Shown here in pieces: positions 9,396 to 17,968 of a stretch of DNA of 64,000 nucleotides. A program made the translations under genes and the position numbers. Each line of letters begins with the position of its first letter. Positions within the stretch are counted from its first letter, which is position 1. Source of the stretch: Dehalococcoides mccartyi 195 (GTDB taxonomy: Bacteria > Chloroflexota > Dehalococcoidia > Dehalococcoidales > Dehalococcoidaceae). Location: contig NC_002936.3 in the NCBI RefSeq assembly GCF_000011905.1, positions 372,001 through 436,000 of the forward strand, written 5' to 3'. The notes under the pieces were generated by a model. It made no database searches. It was not told where the DNA came from and saw only the letters and a list, made by a program, of their open reading frames with translations.

Positions 9396-9997
9396 TGGTA
9401 GCCCCCAGTTTTTTTGAAAAAGTTGCCCCGGTATACGAATTTTTAACCCGTATGTTTATGCTGGGTACATTTGAAAGTGCCCGTGACAGAATGCTGAATG
9501 AAGATACCTCGGCTTTCAGTGTTCTTGACCTGTGTACCGGTACCGGGTATATTGCCAACAAGATAGAAGCAAAGCGGATTGTAGGTTTAGACCAGTCTGT
9601 CCAGATGATGGCCCTTAATGACCGCACCAAACGCCCCAACAAAACTCTGGTACGGGGAAATGCTTACCATCTGCCGTTTGAAGACGGGGAGTTTGAGCGT
9701 ATTTATTGCTCCAGTGCCAGCCACGAGTTTAAACTCTTCGGTAAAGTACTGGCGGAATGCTTCCGTACCCTGAAGCCCGGCGGTAAGGTGGCTGTTTATG
9801 ATATTTACCAGCCCAAAAACAAGTTTTATTCCCTGATAGTCAATACTATATACCGTTATCCTGTTGAGCATAATATTATGTGGGTGCATACGCTGGAGGA
9901 ATGGCGCAAGCTTTTGACCGAAGCCGGTTTTGAGGTAGAGGAGCTGGAAGCTGTGCGGGGGGTATTTGTATTTGTGCGGGCCCGTAAACCTGTTTAA
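9395..9997 (+). CDS. SAM-dependent methyltransferase, third of the operon
   Basis: The 200-residue class I methyltransferase is more divergent and shorter than the two upstream copies. It has motif I LDLCTGTGY (44-52), a GLDQS strand end, LPFEDGEFE and TLKPGG. The ATG overlaps the prenyltransferase stop by one base (TAATG), so translation is coupled. It ends the operon; a strong hairpin terminator follows. It probably modifies the same molecule as the other enzymes, but the target is not known. Confidence 0.83.
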   Translation: MVAPSFFEKVAPVYEFLTRMFMLGTFESARDRMLNEDTSAFSVLDLCTGTGYIANKIEAKRIVGLDQSVQMMALNDRTKRPNKTLVRGNAYHLPFEDGEFERIYCSSASHEFKLFGKVLAECFRTLKPGGKVAVYDIYQPKNKFYSLIVNTIYRYPVEHNIMWVHTLEEWRKLLTEAGFEVEELEAVRGVFVFVRARKPV

Positions 9998-10023
9998 ACA
10001 GTAAAAAGTTATAGATATATTAC

Positions 10024-10056
10024 AAACAGGCCTTATGCAAGGCCTGTTTTATTTTT
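10024..10056. terminator. Intrinsic terminator after the five-gene operon
   Basis: An 11-base-pair perfect stem (10024-10034 with 10039-10049) has loop ATGC and is followed by a T-rich tail. A-runs at the other side would let it act in both directions. Confidence 0.85.
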
Positions 10057-10092
10057 CCGCAACAGGTATAGCTAAAAATGGACAGTGGGCAC

Positions 10093-10120
10093 TTAACAAA
10101 ATAGTACCTTATGGTATCAT
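10093..10120 (+). promoter_or_regulatory. Promoter of the metallophosphoesterase gene, leaderless type
   Basis: TTAACA (10093-10098) and TATCAT (10115-10120) are separated by 16 bases. The ATG at 10126 begins 5 bases after the -10, so the transcript would start at or near the first codon. Confidence 0.5.
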
Positions 10121-10125
10121 TAGGT

Positions 10126-10857
10126 ATGCGTTATGCTGTTATGGCGGACATACATGCTAATCTGGAAGCTTTAAATGCCGTTCTGGAAGATGCCGATAAA
10201 AGGGGTGCTGCCGGGATATGGTGTTTGGGGGATATTGTAAATTATGGCCCTGACCCGGTGGCCTGTCTGGAAATACTGAAAAGCCGCAAACATCTGGCTG
10301 TAGCCGGTAATCATGACCTGGCGGTTGCCGGTAAGATAAACCATTCTCTGTTTGCGCTGGAAGCTGCCCGCGCTCTGGTTTGGACCAGAAACCAGCTGTC
10401 CAGCGCGATGATTGATTATCTGGCCTCTTTGCCAGAGGTTGTAGTTGAGGGTGATTTTACCCTGGTGCATGGCAGTCTTCGCCGCCCGGACTGGGAGTAT
10501 ATAAGTACCCCCCAGATTGCGGCTGAAAATTTCGGGCTTATGAGTACCCCTTATTGTCTGGTGGGGCATACCCATATGCCTTATGTCTTTACCCCCGGCC
10601 AAAGGGGTATTTGCCGGGGTATGCCGCTTATGGCAGGCAGTATGCAGCCGCTCCGCCAGACCAGTCTGATAATCAACCCCGGCAGTGTCGGCCAGCCCCG
10701 GGACGGCAACCCGCAGGCCAGTTACGGTATTTACAACGAAGAAGCCCGTACTTTTTGTCTGTACAGGGTGTCTTATAACATAACGGCTACCCAGAAAAAG
10801 ATGCAAAAAGCCAAATTGCCCCAGTTTTTGTCAGCACGATTGAGCAAAGGGAGCTAA
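10126..10857 (+). CDS. Calcineurin-like metallophosphoesterase
   Basis: The 243-residue protein is a two-metal phosphoesterase of the YfcE/ApaH-like group. The metal-binding pattern is complete: DIHAN near the N-terminus, GDIVNYGPDP, GNHD, then VHGS and GHTHMP. Near the end NPGSVGQPRDG is typical of small phosphodiesterase members. I chose ATG 10126 rather than 10111, since MRYAVMADIHAN fits the family start and the -10 box overlaps the earlier codon. The substrate cannot be read from sequence. Confidence 0.85.
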   Translation: MRYAVMADIHANLEALNAVLEDADKRGAAGIWCLGDIVNYGPDPVACLEILKSRKHLAVAGNHDLAVAGKINHSLFALEAARALVWTRNQLSSAMIDYLASLPEVVVEGDFTLVHGSLRRPDWEYISTPQIAAENFGLMSTPYCLVGHTHMPYVFTPGQRGICRGMPLMAGSMQPLRQTSLIINPGSVGQPRDGNPQASYGIYNEEARTFCLYRVSYNITATQKKMQKAKLPQFLSARLSKGS

Positions 10858-10868
10858 ATCCCTATAAT
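10840..10868 (+). promoter_or_regulatory. Promoter of rsmA-ispE, near-leaderless
   Basis: TTGAGC (10840-10845), a 17-base spacer and a perfect TATAAT (10863-10868). The ATG at 10877 lies 8 bases after the -10. The -35 overlaps the end of the upstream coding region. Confidence 0.6.
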
Positions 10869-10876
10869 AGGGGTAC

Positions 10877-11752
10877 ATGGAGAAAGACGCACCTCTGGCA
10901 GCTACTGGTACCCCTTCACTTATGGCTCAGGCCAAAGAGATGATGGAGGGCTATACCCTCAGGGCCCGCAAAGGGCTGGGGCAGCATTTCCTGATAAGCC
11001 AGGGCGTGCTTAACAAAATACTACTGGCTGCAGATTTGAAACCCACGGATACGGTTATTGAAGTGGGGCCGGGGCTTGGAGTGCTTACCGAAGAACTCAT
11101 TAAAAGGGCCGGGCAGGTTATAGCGGTAGAACTGGATGACAAGCTGGTAACTGCCTTGACCGAAAAATTTAAAGCCTATCCTAATTTCAGGATTATCCAT
11201 TCAGATATACTTAAAACCAGCCCGGCGGAAATACTGGGTCAAAATATTCCCTATAAGCTGGTGGCCAATCTTCCGTATTACATAACCTCAGCCGTACTTC
11301 GCCAGTTTCTGGAAGCTGAGGCCAAGCCGGAACTTATGGTGGTCATGGTACAAAAAGAGGTGGCCAAAAATATGGTCGCCCAAACAGGGGACATGGGTCT
11401 TTTAACCCTGAGTGTGCGTTTTTACGGCAACCCTTCGCTGGTATCAGTAGTGCCGGGCGGGGCTTTTTATCCTCCGCCGGAAGTGGATTCGGCTATTGTA
11501 AAGGTAGCTATCCCCCAGGCAGCCATTATGCAGGGGGTGTCTGAGGCTGATTTTTTTAAACTGGCCAGAGCCGGTTTCGGCACCCGCCGTAAAACCCTTC
11601 TTAACGCTCTGGCACAGGGACTGGGTGTATCCAAGCAGAGTGTACTGGCACTGCTGAACAGGGCAGGCATAGAACCCGCCCGCCGGGCAGAGACCTTGAG
11701 TATGGAGGAGTGGAAAATGTTATGCCTGGTGTACACGGAGAACCCATGCTGA
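10877..11752 (+). CDS. rsmA: 16S rRNA dimethyladenosine transferase RsmA (KsgA)
   Basis: RsmA dimethylates two adjacent adenines near the 3' end of 16S rRNA and acts as a late check on 30S assembly. The 291-residue protein starts with a short extension, then the family order: GQHFLIS, SAM motif EVGPGLGVLTEEL, the acidic AVELD, and the catalytic NLPYY. The C-terminal helical domain contains the usual FGTRRKTLLNAL. AGGGG stands 3 bases before ATG 10877. The gene overlaps the ispE start by 7 bases. Confidence 0.96.
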   Translation: MEKDAPLAATGTPSLMAQAKEMMEGYTLRARKGLGQHFLISQGVLNKILLAADLKPTDTVIEVGPGLGVLTEELIKRAGQVIAVELDDKLVTALTEKFKAYPNFRIIHSDILKTSPAEILGQNIPYKLVANLPYYITSAVLRQFLEAEAKPELMVVMVQKEVAKNMVAQTGDMGLLTLSVRFYGNPSLVSVVPGGAFYPPPEVDSAIVKVAIPQAAIMQGVSEADFFKLARAGFGTRRKTLLNALAQGLGVSKQSVLALLNRAGIEPARRAETLSMEEWKMLCLVYTENPC

Positions 11753-12600
11753 CACTGCTGGCTCCGGCCAAAGTCAACCTTAGTCTGGAAGTCCTCTACC
11801 GCCGGAATGACGGGTACCATGAGCTGCGGAGTATTATTCAGTCACTCAGCTTATGTGACCGCCTGTCTTTCAGCCCGGCCAAAACAGTGCAAATAAGCTC
11901 AGACAGCCCGGATTGGCAGGCTGAACATAGCTTGGTTTCCAAAGCTGTGGCCTTATTTAGTGAAAAGTGCGGGCAGGGACGCGGGGTAAACCTGACTATA
12001 GCCAAGCGTATTCCCCTGGTTTCGGGGTTGGGGGGAGACAGTTCCTGTGCGGCGGCTGTTTTAAAAGGGCTTAACAAGCTGTGGGGGTGCGGTTATCCGC
12101 GCTGGCGGCTTATGGAACTGGGGGCAGAGCTGGGTTCTGACGTGCCGTTTTTCATGATGGGCGGTACGGCTATGATGGAAGGACGTGGAGAAACCGTAAC
12201 CCCCCTGCCCACTCTCAATCAAATGTGGGCGGTTTTGCTGGTTCCTGAAATAGAAATGCCGCCGGATAAAACTGCCGCTCTCTACCGTAATCTGCATGCA
12301 GATAGCTTTAGCAGCGGGGAAATAAGCGATAAACTGCTGGAAGATATATGTCAGGGTAAGCTAAGCTACAGTTCGTGTTTCAATGTATTTGAAAAAATAG
12401 CCTTCACCCTTTTCCCTGATTTGGCCAAATACCGCTGGCAATTTCTGGAAGCCGGGGCTTACCAGATATTTTTAGCCGGAGCAGGCCCGACCCTCTTTAC
12501 CCTGCTTAAAGATAAAAATATGGCTGAGAAGATATACCATAATCTGTGCCAGAAGGGGCATCAGGCTTATCTGGTATCCACTTTAGGGCCACTGGATTGA
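11746..12600 (+). CDS. ispE: 4-diphosphocytidyl-2-C-methyl-D-erythritol kinase IspE
   Basis: IspE is the GHMP kinase that phosphorylates CDP-methylerythritol in the non-mevalonate isoprenoid pathway. The protein has about 284 residues from ATG 11746, which is preceded by GGAG at 11737-11740. Family motifs are PAKVNLSL near residue 7, the ATP-binding GLGGDSSCAAAVL and the late LAGAGPTLF. The upstream in-frame ATG at 11710 lies deep inside rsmA and gives a poor N-terminus. Pairing with rsmA is common in bacteria. Confidence 0.96.
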   Translation: MLTLLAPAKVNLSLEVLYRRNDGYHELRSIIQSLSLCDRLSFSPAKTVQISSDSPDWQAEHSLVSKAVALFSEKCGQGRGVNLTIAKRIPLVSGLGGDSSCAAAVLKGLNKLWGCGYPRWRLMELGAELGSDVPFFMMGGTAMMEGRGETVTPLPTLNQMWAVLLVPEIEMPPDKTAALYRNLHADSFSSGEISDKLLEDICQGKLSYSSCFNVFEKIAFTLFPDLAKYRWQFLEAGAYQIFLAGAGPTLFTLLKDKNMAEKIYHNLCQKGHQAYLVSTLGPLD

Positions 12601-12655
12601 TGGGTGGCATAGAGGTATCATATAAATATCATTCAAATATCAGGGAGGTGTTTTG

Positions 12656-13153
12656 ATGTCCAGTTCCGAAAATCTGTCGGCTGCTTTTGCCGGTGAAAGC
12701 CAGGCCAACCGTAAATATCTGTTTTTTGCTGATAAAGCTGAGAAAGAGGGTTTTGCTCACGTAGCCCGTTTATTCAGGGCTGCAGCCGAGGCAGAAACTG
12801 TCCATGCCCGAAACCACCTTAATGCTCTGAAAGGGGTGGGTGATACTGCGGCTAATCTCTCAGCGGCGGTTGAGGGTGAGAGTTATGAATTTACCAGTAT
12901 GTATCCGCCTTTTATCAAAGAAGCTGAGGCCGAAGGAAATTCAGCAGCCTTGCTTAGTTTTAACCACGCCAACAAGGTAGAGAAAATTCATCACGGGCTT
13001 TTTGAAAAAGCACTGGAAGAAGTAAAGTCCGGTGTCAAAGCCCCGGACCAGGTATACTATGTATGTCAGGTTTGCGGTAATACCGTGCTGGGTGAGGCTC
13101 CTGCCCGCTGTCCCATCTGCGGGGCACCCGCCTCCAGTTTCAAGGCTGTCTAG
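12656..13153 (+). CDS. Rubrerythrin
   Basis: Rubrerythrin is a di-iron peroxidase that protects anaerobes by reducing hydrogen peroxide. The 165-residue protein has an N-terminal ferritin-like four-helix domain, with ESQANR, EAETVHARNH and the later EAEAEGN and NKVEKIHHGLF helices carrying the iron-ligand Glu and His residues. A C-terminal rubredoxin-like domain has two Cys pairs, CQVCG and CPICG. A very strong AGGGAGGTG precedes ATG 12656. It appears to be a single-gene unit with its own terminator. Confidence 0.96.
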   Translation: MSSSENLSAAFAGESQANRKYLFFADKAEKEGFAHVARLFRAAAEAETVHARNHLNALKGVGDTAANLSAAVEGESYEFTSMYPPFIKEAEAEGNSAALLSFNHANKVEKIHHGLFEKALEEVKSGVKAPDQVYYVCQVCGNTVLGEAPARCPICGAPASSFKAV

Positions 13154-13176
13154 GAAAATCTTTCTTACAAAACCAG

Positions 13177-13207
13177 GGGGGCAGATATCTGCCCCCTTTT
13201 GTATTTT
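13177..13207 (+). terminator. Intrinsic terminator after rubrerythrin
   Basis: A perfect 20-base palindrome at 13177-13196, rich in G and C at its ends, is followed by TTTTGTATTTT. Confidence 0.85.
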
Positions 13208-13229
13208 CAGGACTGCTTTTGTGCTAAGG

Positions 13230-13469
13230 TCAGGTAAGAAAAATATCCTCCGGTTTGGCTGCAAATTCCTGCCCGCAGATACTGCAGCAGAAAAGTACCC
13301 GCTCTACTTCGTTATCTTTGCGGTCAATGCGGGCTACTGTTCCGTCTCCGCCGTCCTTGGGGCAGGTGGCACAGAGTATATATCTGAACCCGGTTTCGGG
13401 GTCACGGCTGGAGACCAGTCCCTGGGATAAAAGCTTGTTGGTTAGCGCCAAATCCTTTTTTATCTGCAT
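13230..13469 (-). CDS. Small zinc-ribbon-like protein, unknown function
   Basis: The 79-residue protein has two cysteine pairs, CATC near residue 33 and CSIC near residue 62, spaced as in a zinc ribbon. No enzyme motif is visible, and no family name comes to mind. GGGGA precedes ATG 13469. It sits alone between two convergent or downstream units, between rubrerythrin and the K+ channel gene. DNA, RNA or protein binding would all be compatible with the fold. Confidence 0.65.
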   Translation of the reverse strand: MQIKKDLALTNKLLSQGLVSSRDPETGFRYILCATCPKDGGDGTVARIDRKDNEVERVLFCCSICGQEFAAKPEDIFLT

Positions 13470-13553
13470 ATCATAGTTTCCCCTCTTTGTTTGTTCATTT
13501 AGTATATACTCCTAGAGACATTTAGGGTATCCCCGGAATTAGACTAAGGGCTT

Positions 13554-14363
13554 TTAGTGTTTTGGTATTTCCTGCCCGCAGACGGGGCAGATGTGTTCGT
13601 TCAGTTCCTTTTTCCTGCGGAATTCTTCCAGCAGCCCAGCGGATAAAATGGCGGTCGGCAAAGCGAAGACAGCCAGCCCCAGTACAGCGATAACACTCCC
13701 CAGAAATTTCCCCAGTGCGGTGATGGGGTAAATATCACCGTAACCTACCGTAGTCATGGTCATAACAGACCACCACATGGCATCAGGTATATTTTTAAAC
13801 ACTTCCGGCTGAGCCGGGTTTTCCACGAAGTACATCAGGCTGGAAGTAATAATAACCAGCAGCAAAATAATGGAAAAAGATATTATCAGGGCTTCTCTGC
13901 GTTCGCGGAGTACGTTTAGAATCATGTGGGAGGTTTCGTTGAAGCGCTTCAGATGGCTTAAGCGGAATAACCGCAGGAGCCGCAGGGTTCTCAAGAAACG
14001 CAGGTCTACGCGTATAAGGAACGGCAGGTAGAAGGGCAGGATAGCCAGTAAATCCATCAGCACCAGCGGGGATAAGGCAAAGCGTATCCGTCCGGTAAAA
14101 GGGTGCGAATACTTCGGCTCAACGGTACAGCTCCACACCCGCAAAATATATTCCAGGCTGAATACTGTCACTGAAAATATTTCAAAACTATGAAGCAGGG
14201 TATGATAATCACGTGCAATGGTATCTACCGAACCGAGTATAACCGCCAGCACATTTAAACAGATAAGGCTGATGATAAACCAGCTGATAAACTTGCGGGG
14301 CTGGCTTTCAAAGCCAAAGGTCAGCAGGTCGTGCACCTTTTTCATAGTATCATGACTGGTCAT
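13554..14363 (-). CDS. Voltage-gated-type potassium channel
   Basis: The 269-residue membrane protein follows the six-helix voltage-gated channel plan. Helix S4 is recognisable by regularly spaced arginines at about 120-140. The selectivity filter TTVGYGD is at residues 204-210, in a normal pore loop before the last helix. Instead of an RCK domain, the C-terminus ends in a short tail with CPVCG (259-263), a possible half zinc site. It starts inside the end of the tRNA nucleotidyltransferase gene (14-base overlap), so the two are cotranscribed. Confidence 0.92.
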   Translation of the reverse strand: MTSHDTMKKVHDLLTFGFESQPRKFISWFIISLICLNVLAVILGSVDTIARDYHTLLHSFEIFSVTVFSLEYILRVWSCTVEPKYSHPFTGRIRFALSPLVLMDLLAILPFYLPFLIRVDLRFLRTLRLLRLFRLSHLKRFNETSHMILNVLRERREALIISFSIILLLVIITSSLMYFVENPAQPEVFKNIPDAMWWSVMTMTTVGYGDIYPITALGKFLGSVIAVLGLAVFALPTAILSAGLLEEFRRKKELNEHICPVCGQEIPKH

Positions 14364-15606
14364 CTGCTTGTCTCCGTTTTACATAATCTATTTCATCTGC
14401 CCGGCTGGTTAGCTGGCCGTCAAGCTTCAAAAAGAGCAGTTCTCTTAGTATAGTTTGGATAGCCGGGCCGGGTGTAAATCCGAGGGCAATCAGGTCTGCT
14501 CCTTTTAAATGCGGCTTTATATTTGAAAGTTCTTCCTCAAAAAGTGAGATATTTTGCCTGACCAGAGGGTTGTCTGACGCTATATAAAAACTCTGCCGGG
14601 CTTCTTTCCGGCACTTTACCAGTATCTTGTACAAATGGCTGGGTCTAAGGCCGGTTTTTTCCAGTTCGGGTAGATTTTCAGCCAGATACCGGTAATCACC
14701 CAGACAGCCGGTAATATATTTACCGGGGTTAAGCCCGGTTACCAGGTTTTCTGCCTGAAGTTTATTCAGACGGGCAGAGAGCAGGCAGTAATATATTACC
14801 CTGGGTATACATGTGCCGTATATTTTTCTGGCTTCGGCAAATTTTCCCACCAGCCAGCCATCAGCCTTTACACCCGGCAGGCTGTATCTGAGGACGCCTG
14901 TTTCCTCTGCTTTCAGGAAGATATTTTCAGGTTTGGCTTCTTCCAAAACACATTCTATCTCATAACGCAATCTGTCAGCACCTATCAGCGGAATTAGCTG
15001 CATATCACGCTTAAGCAGGGCAAGAGTCTCAGCCGAAATATCAAAACCGAGCCGCTCCGAGTAACGCAAAGCCCGCCAGATGCGGCTGGGGTCATCCTGG
15101 AAGCTCTTCGGATGGAGTACGCTAAGTTTACCCTGTTTCAGGTCTGTAAGCCCGTCATAGGGGTCTACAAGGCAGCCGGAATTCTGTTGGCTAAGGCTTA
15201 TGGCCATGGCGTTTATTTTGAAATCCCGGCGAAACAAATCTGCCTTGATATCGCCTGCGCCTACTTCCGGCAGTTTGCCGGGAGCGGGGTAAACTTCGCT
15301 TCGGGCGGTAGTAATATCCAGTTTGAAGCCGTTTATATCTGCCGAAAGGTTACCGAAGCGGTGGTGCAGGGTGGTTTTGTATGAAGTGCCCTGAAGCAGG
15401 TCTTGTCCGAACCGGATAGCGTTTGCGGTAATTACCAGGTCTGCATCTTTGGGGGTTTTGTCCAGCAGGCAGTCCCGTACCAGCCCGCCCACCAGATAAA
15501 GAGATGCCTCTTGGCTGGCGGCCAGTTCAGCTGCCGCCAGGATAAGCCGGTTTATTTCCGGCGGCAGGCGGTTTTTTAAAAAACTTCTCAGTTTTTCAGT
15601 GTTCAT
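14350..15606 (-). CDS. tRNA nucleotidyltransferase / poly(A) polymerase family protein
   Basis: This class II nucleotidyltransferase probably adds or repairs the CCA end of tRNA. The 418-residue protein opens with LVGGLVRDCLL (38-48) and the catalytic DAD (54-56), followed by RRDFKINAMA and the RIWRALRYSERLGF helix typical of the head-neck region. Sequence alone does not separate CCA-adding, A-adding or CC-adding forms. The ATG at 15606 has no Shine-Dalgarno site and a -10 box 9 bases upstream. Confidence 0.88.
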   Translation of the reverse strand: MNTEKLRSFLKNRLPPEINRLILAAAELAASQEASLYLVGGLVRDCLLDKTPKDADLVITANAIRFGQDLLQGTSYKTTLHHRFGNLSADINGFKLDITTARSEVYPAPGKLPEVGAGDIKADLFRRDFKINAMAISLSQQNSGCLVDPYDGLTDLKQGKLSVLHPKSFQDDPSRIWRALRYSERLGFDISAETLALLKRDMQLIPLIGADRLRYEIECVLEEAKPENIFLKAEETGVLRYSLPGVKADGWLVGKFAEARKIYGTCIPRVIYYCLLSARLNKLQAENLVTGLNPGKYITGCLGDYRYLAENLPELEKTGLRPSHLYKILVKCRKEARQSFYIASDNPLVRQNISLFEEELSNIKPHLKGADLIALGFTPGPAIQTILRELLFLKLDGQLTSRADEIDYVKRRQADDQS

Positions 15607-15615
15607 TTAAAGCCA

Positions 15616-15624
15616 ATTATAGCA
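15616..15624 (-). promoter_or_regulatory. Extended -10 promoter of tRNA nucleotidyltransferase gene, leaderless type
   Basis: TGC plus a perfect TATAAT on the minus strand, ending 9 bases before ATG 15606. It is divergent from the promoter at 15645-15673. Confidence 0.6.
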
Positions 15625-15644
15625 CAGCTTCCTGCCTGATTTTA

Positions 15645-15673
15645 TTGCCGAGATGAGCAGTTACTGGTATCAT
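15645..15673 (+). promoter_or_regulatory. Promoter of ABC-2 exporter operon
   Basis: TTGCCG (15645-15650), 17-base spacer, TATCAT (15668-15673). The ATG follows 13 bases after the -10, so the leader would be only about 6 bases long and cannot hold a ribosome site. Confidence 0.5.
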
Positions 15674-15686
15674 TTTAAGTAATTTT

Positions 15687-16604
15687 ATGAGTACTCCTGC
15701 TATCAAAGTTTCCAATCTGGTTAAAAGGTACAAAGACTGCACTGCTCTGGACGGGCTGAACCTGGAGATAGAGCAGGGAGAGTGCTTTGGCCTTTTAGGG
15801 CCGAACGGAGCGGGTAAAACCACTCTGGTACGCATACTGACTTCACTTACTCCCTCAGATTCGGGTAAAGTGGAGGTGATGGGGCTTGACCTGGCAGACC
15901 ACCTGAGGCAGATAAAGGCCATGTTCGGGGTAATACCCCAGCTGGACAATCTGGATTCTGAGCTTTCGGTAACTGAAAATCTGGTTACCTTCGCCCGTTT
16001 CTTTGATATAAAAGCAGCTGATGCCCGCCGAAGAGCCTCTGAGATACTGCATCTTTTTAAATTGGAACAAAAGGCTAATTCCGAGGTGAAGGCCCTTTCG
16101 GGCGGTATGCGGCGGCGTTTGCTGCTGGCCAGGGGGCTTATGAATAACCCCGGCATTATTATTCTGGACGAACCTTCGGTTGGTCTTGACCCCCAGTCCA
16201 AATATCTGGTCTGGCAGAAGCTGAAGGAATTAAAAGCCGGCGGAATAACCCAGCTCCTTACCACCCAGAATATGGATGAAGCGGCGGTGCTGTGTGACCG
16301 GATAGCCATAATGCATCAGGGCAGAGTGCTGGACATGGATACCCCCAAGGGGCTGGTGGACAATCATGTAGGTCACTGCCTTATGGAGATAGAAGTCCGC
16401 CCGGGTGAACATGAGGCCATCACAGCTGAGTGTATGCGGCGGAGGCTGGATTTTGAAGATTCCGGCCTTATTATCCAGGTGTTCCGCTGCGGCGAGGATA
16501 GCCTGCTTGATGAACTTAAGGCCCTTGGCTGGAATGTATGGCAGCGGATAGGCACACTGGAAGACGTATTTTTGCGTCTGACCGGGAAGGGGCTGGTGGA
16601 ATGA
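15687..16604 (+). CDS. ABC-2 type exporter, ATP-binding subunit
   Basis: The 305-residue ATPase powers an efflux or lipid-type exporter with the next gene. It has Walker A GPNGAGKT (about 37-44), the signature LSGGMRRRL, Walker B IIILDEPSVGLDP and the switch histidine region. The arrangement resembles NodI/DrrA-type subunits, with a C-terminal extension after residue 215. The stop overlaps the permease start (ATGA). The substrate is unknown; drug or polysaccharide export are family possibilities. Confidence 0.92.
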   Translation: MSTPAIKVSNLVKRYKDCTALDGLNLEIEQGECFGLLGPNGAGKTTLVRILTSLTPSDSGKVEVMGLDLADHLRQIKAMFGVIPQLDNLDSELSVTENLVTFARFFDIKAADARRRASEILHLFKLEQKANSEVKALSGGMRRRLLLARGLMNNPGIIILDEPSVGLDPQSKYLVWQKLKELKAGGITQLLTTQNMDEAAVLCDRIAIMHQGRVLDMDTPKGLVDNHVGHCLMEIEVRPGEHEAITAECMRRRLDFEDSGLIIQVFRCGEDSLLDELKALGWNVWQRIGTLEDVFLRLTGKGLVE

Positions 16605-17368
16605 ACTGGCCTACCTACCGCGCCTTTTATATGTGGCTTCGGAACTACGATGTTTTTATCCGTTTGTTCTGGTCTATAGCTCCGGGGTTTATTATTGAGC
16701 CGGTAGTGCTGCTGGTGGCTTTGGGGTTTGGCTTCGGGTCATTTATAGGGGATATAAACGGCCAGCCGTATATGGAGTTTATAATACCGGGTGTTATTGC
16801 CAGCTACGCCATGACCAGCGCTACCTTTGAATGTACCTATAACGTCTTTTTCCGTATGGACTTCCGAAAAACCTATGACTCCATACTGGCTACCCCTATG
16901 AATATAAGTGACGTGGTAACCGGGGAGGTTTTATGGGGAGCTACCCGCTCCATCATAACAGCCTGCATTATCCTGCTGGTGGCGGCCCTGTTCGGTGTCA
17001 TCCATTCGCCGCTGGCTCTGCTGGCGCCTGTTTTTGCGGTGCTGGAAGGTATCATGTTTGCCAGTATGGGTGTTTTCTTTGCTTCTATAGTCCCCTCTGT
17101 TTACAGTTTTAATTATTATTTTACCCTGTTTATCGGCCCGATGACTTTTTTCAGCGGGGCTTTTTTCCCGGTCTCCAGCTTTCCGGAGACGGTTCAGGTT
17201 ATTTCAAATATTGTGCCTCTTACCCCGGCGGTCAGCCTTATACGGGGGGCGGTCAGTGGTGACTTTGCGGGGGTAAATGTGGTAATCTCGTTGCTGGCGG
17301 TTATCGGGGTGTCAGCCGCCTTTTATATAGCTACCCTGTTCAGCATGAAACGCCGGGTTATGGAATAA
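16601..17368 (+). CDS. ABC-2 type exporter, permease subunit
   Basis: The 255-residue protein is the membrane partner of the ATPase upstream. Six hydrophobic segments are visible, and a central stretch with FFSGAFFPVSSFPE is typical of the ABC-2 (NodJ/DrrB) family. Start ATG 16601 overlaps the ATPase stop by 4 bases; an earlier in-frame start at 16538 lies wholly inside the ATPase gene and is rejected. Confidence 0.92.
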   Translation: MNWPTYRAFYMWLRNYDVFIRLFWSIAPGFIIEPVVLLVALGFGFGSFIGDINGQPYMEFIIPGVIASYAMTSATFECTYNVFFRMDFRKTYDSILATPMNISDVVTGEVLWGATRSIITACIILLVAALFGVIHSPLALLAPVFAVLEGIMFASMGVFFASIVPSVYSFNYYFTLFIGPMTFFSGAFFPVSSFPETVQVISNIVPLTPAVSLIRGAVSGDFAGVNVVISLLAVIGVSAAFYIATLFSMKRRVME

Positions 17369-17416
17369 CCCTTTAGGTAGTCTGGAGTTTTTGGATAATA
17401 TACAAAGGAGCGGTAG

Positions 17417-17968
17417 ATGAAGGTAATTGCCCTGGTGGGCATGCCGGGGGCGGGTAAGACCGAGGCCTCGCGTATGTTCAGTAAAAACGGTTTTATACGG
17501 ATACGTTTCGGAGACATTACTGATGAGAAACTTCGGGAGCTTGGGCTGCCCCTGAACGAGGAAAATGAACGCAAGGTGCGGGAATCGCTCCGTAAGCAGT
17601 ACGGCATGGAGGCTTATGCGGTGCTGAACCTTAGCCGTATTGATGAAAACCTGAAGAAAGACAACGTGGTGGTAGACGGGCTGTATTCGTGGGAAGAGTA
17701 CAAGTTTTTAAAGAGCTACTATAAAGACAAGCTGATAGTCCTTGCCATTTCTTCTTCACCCGCCACCCGGTATTCCCGTTTGTGCGAAAGGGCAGACCGC
17801 CCTTTGAATTATGAAAATGCCGTTTCCCGTGATTACTCTGAAATAGAAAATATAAACAAGGCCGGGCCGATTGTCATGGCGGATATTACCCTTCTTAACG
17901 AACTGGATTTAAAAGATATGGAAAAACAGGTAAAGAAGCTTAGCTTGGAACTGCGGGCAGACGTATGA
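17417..17968 (+). CDS. P-loop nucleotide kinase-like protein (UPF0200 / dephospho-CoA-kinase-like)
   Basis: The 183-residue protein has a clear Walker A, GMPGAGKT (8-15), and the layout of small nucleoside or nucleotide kinases. [11 protein letters not shown] and the arginine-rich lid near CERADRP resemble the archaeal-type UPF0200 group, which is related to dephospho-CoA kinases. It overlaps the dCMP deaminase start by 4 bases (ATGA), so a role in nucleotide metabolism is tempting but unproven. Confidence 0.75.
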   Translation: MKVIALVGMPGAGKTEASRMFSKNGFIRIRFGDITDEKLRELGLPLNEENERKVRESLRKQYGMEAYAVLNLSRIDENLKKDNVVVDGLYSWEEYKFLKSYYKDKLIVLAISSSPATRYSRLCERADRPLNYENAVSRDYSEIENINKAGPIVMADITLLNELDLKDMEKQVKKLSLELRADV

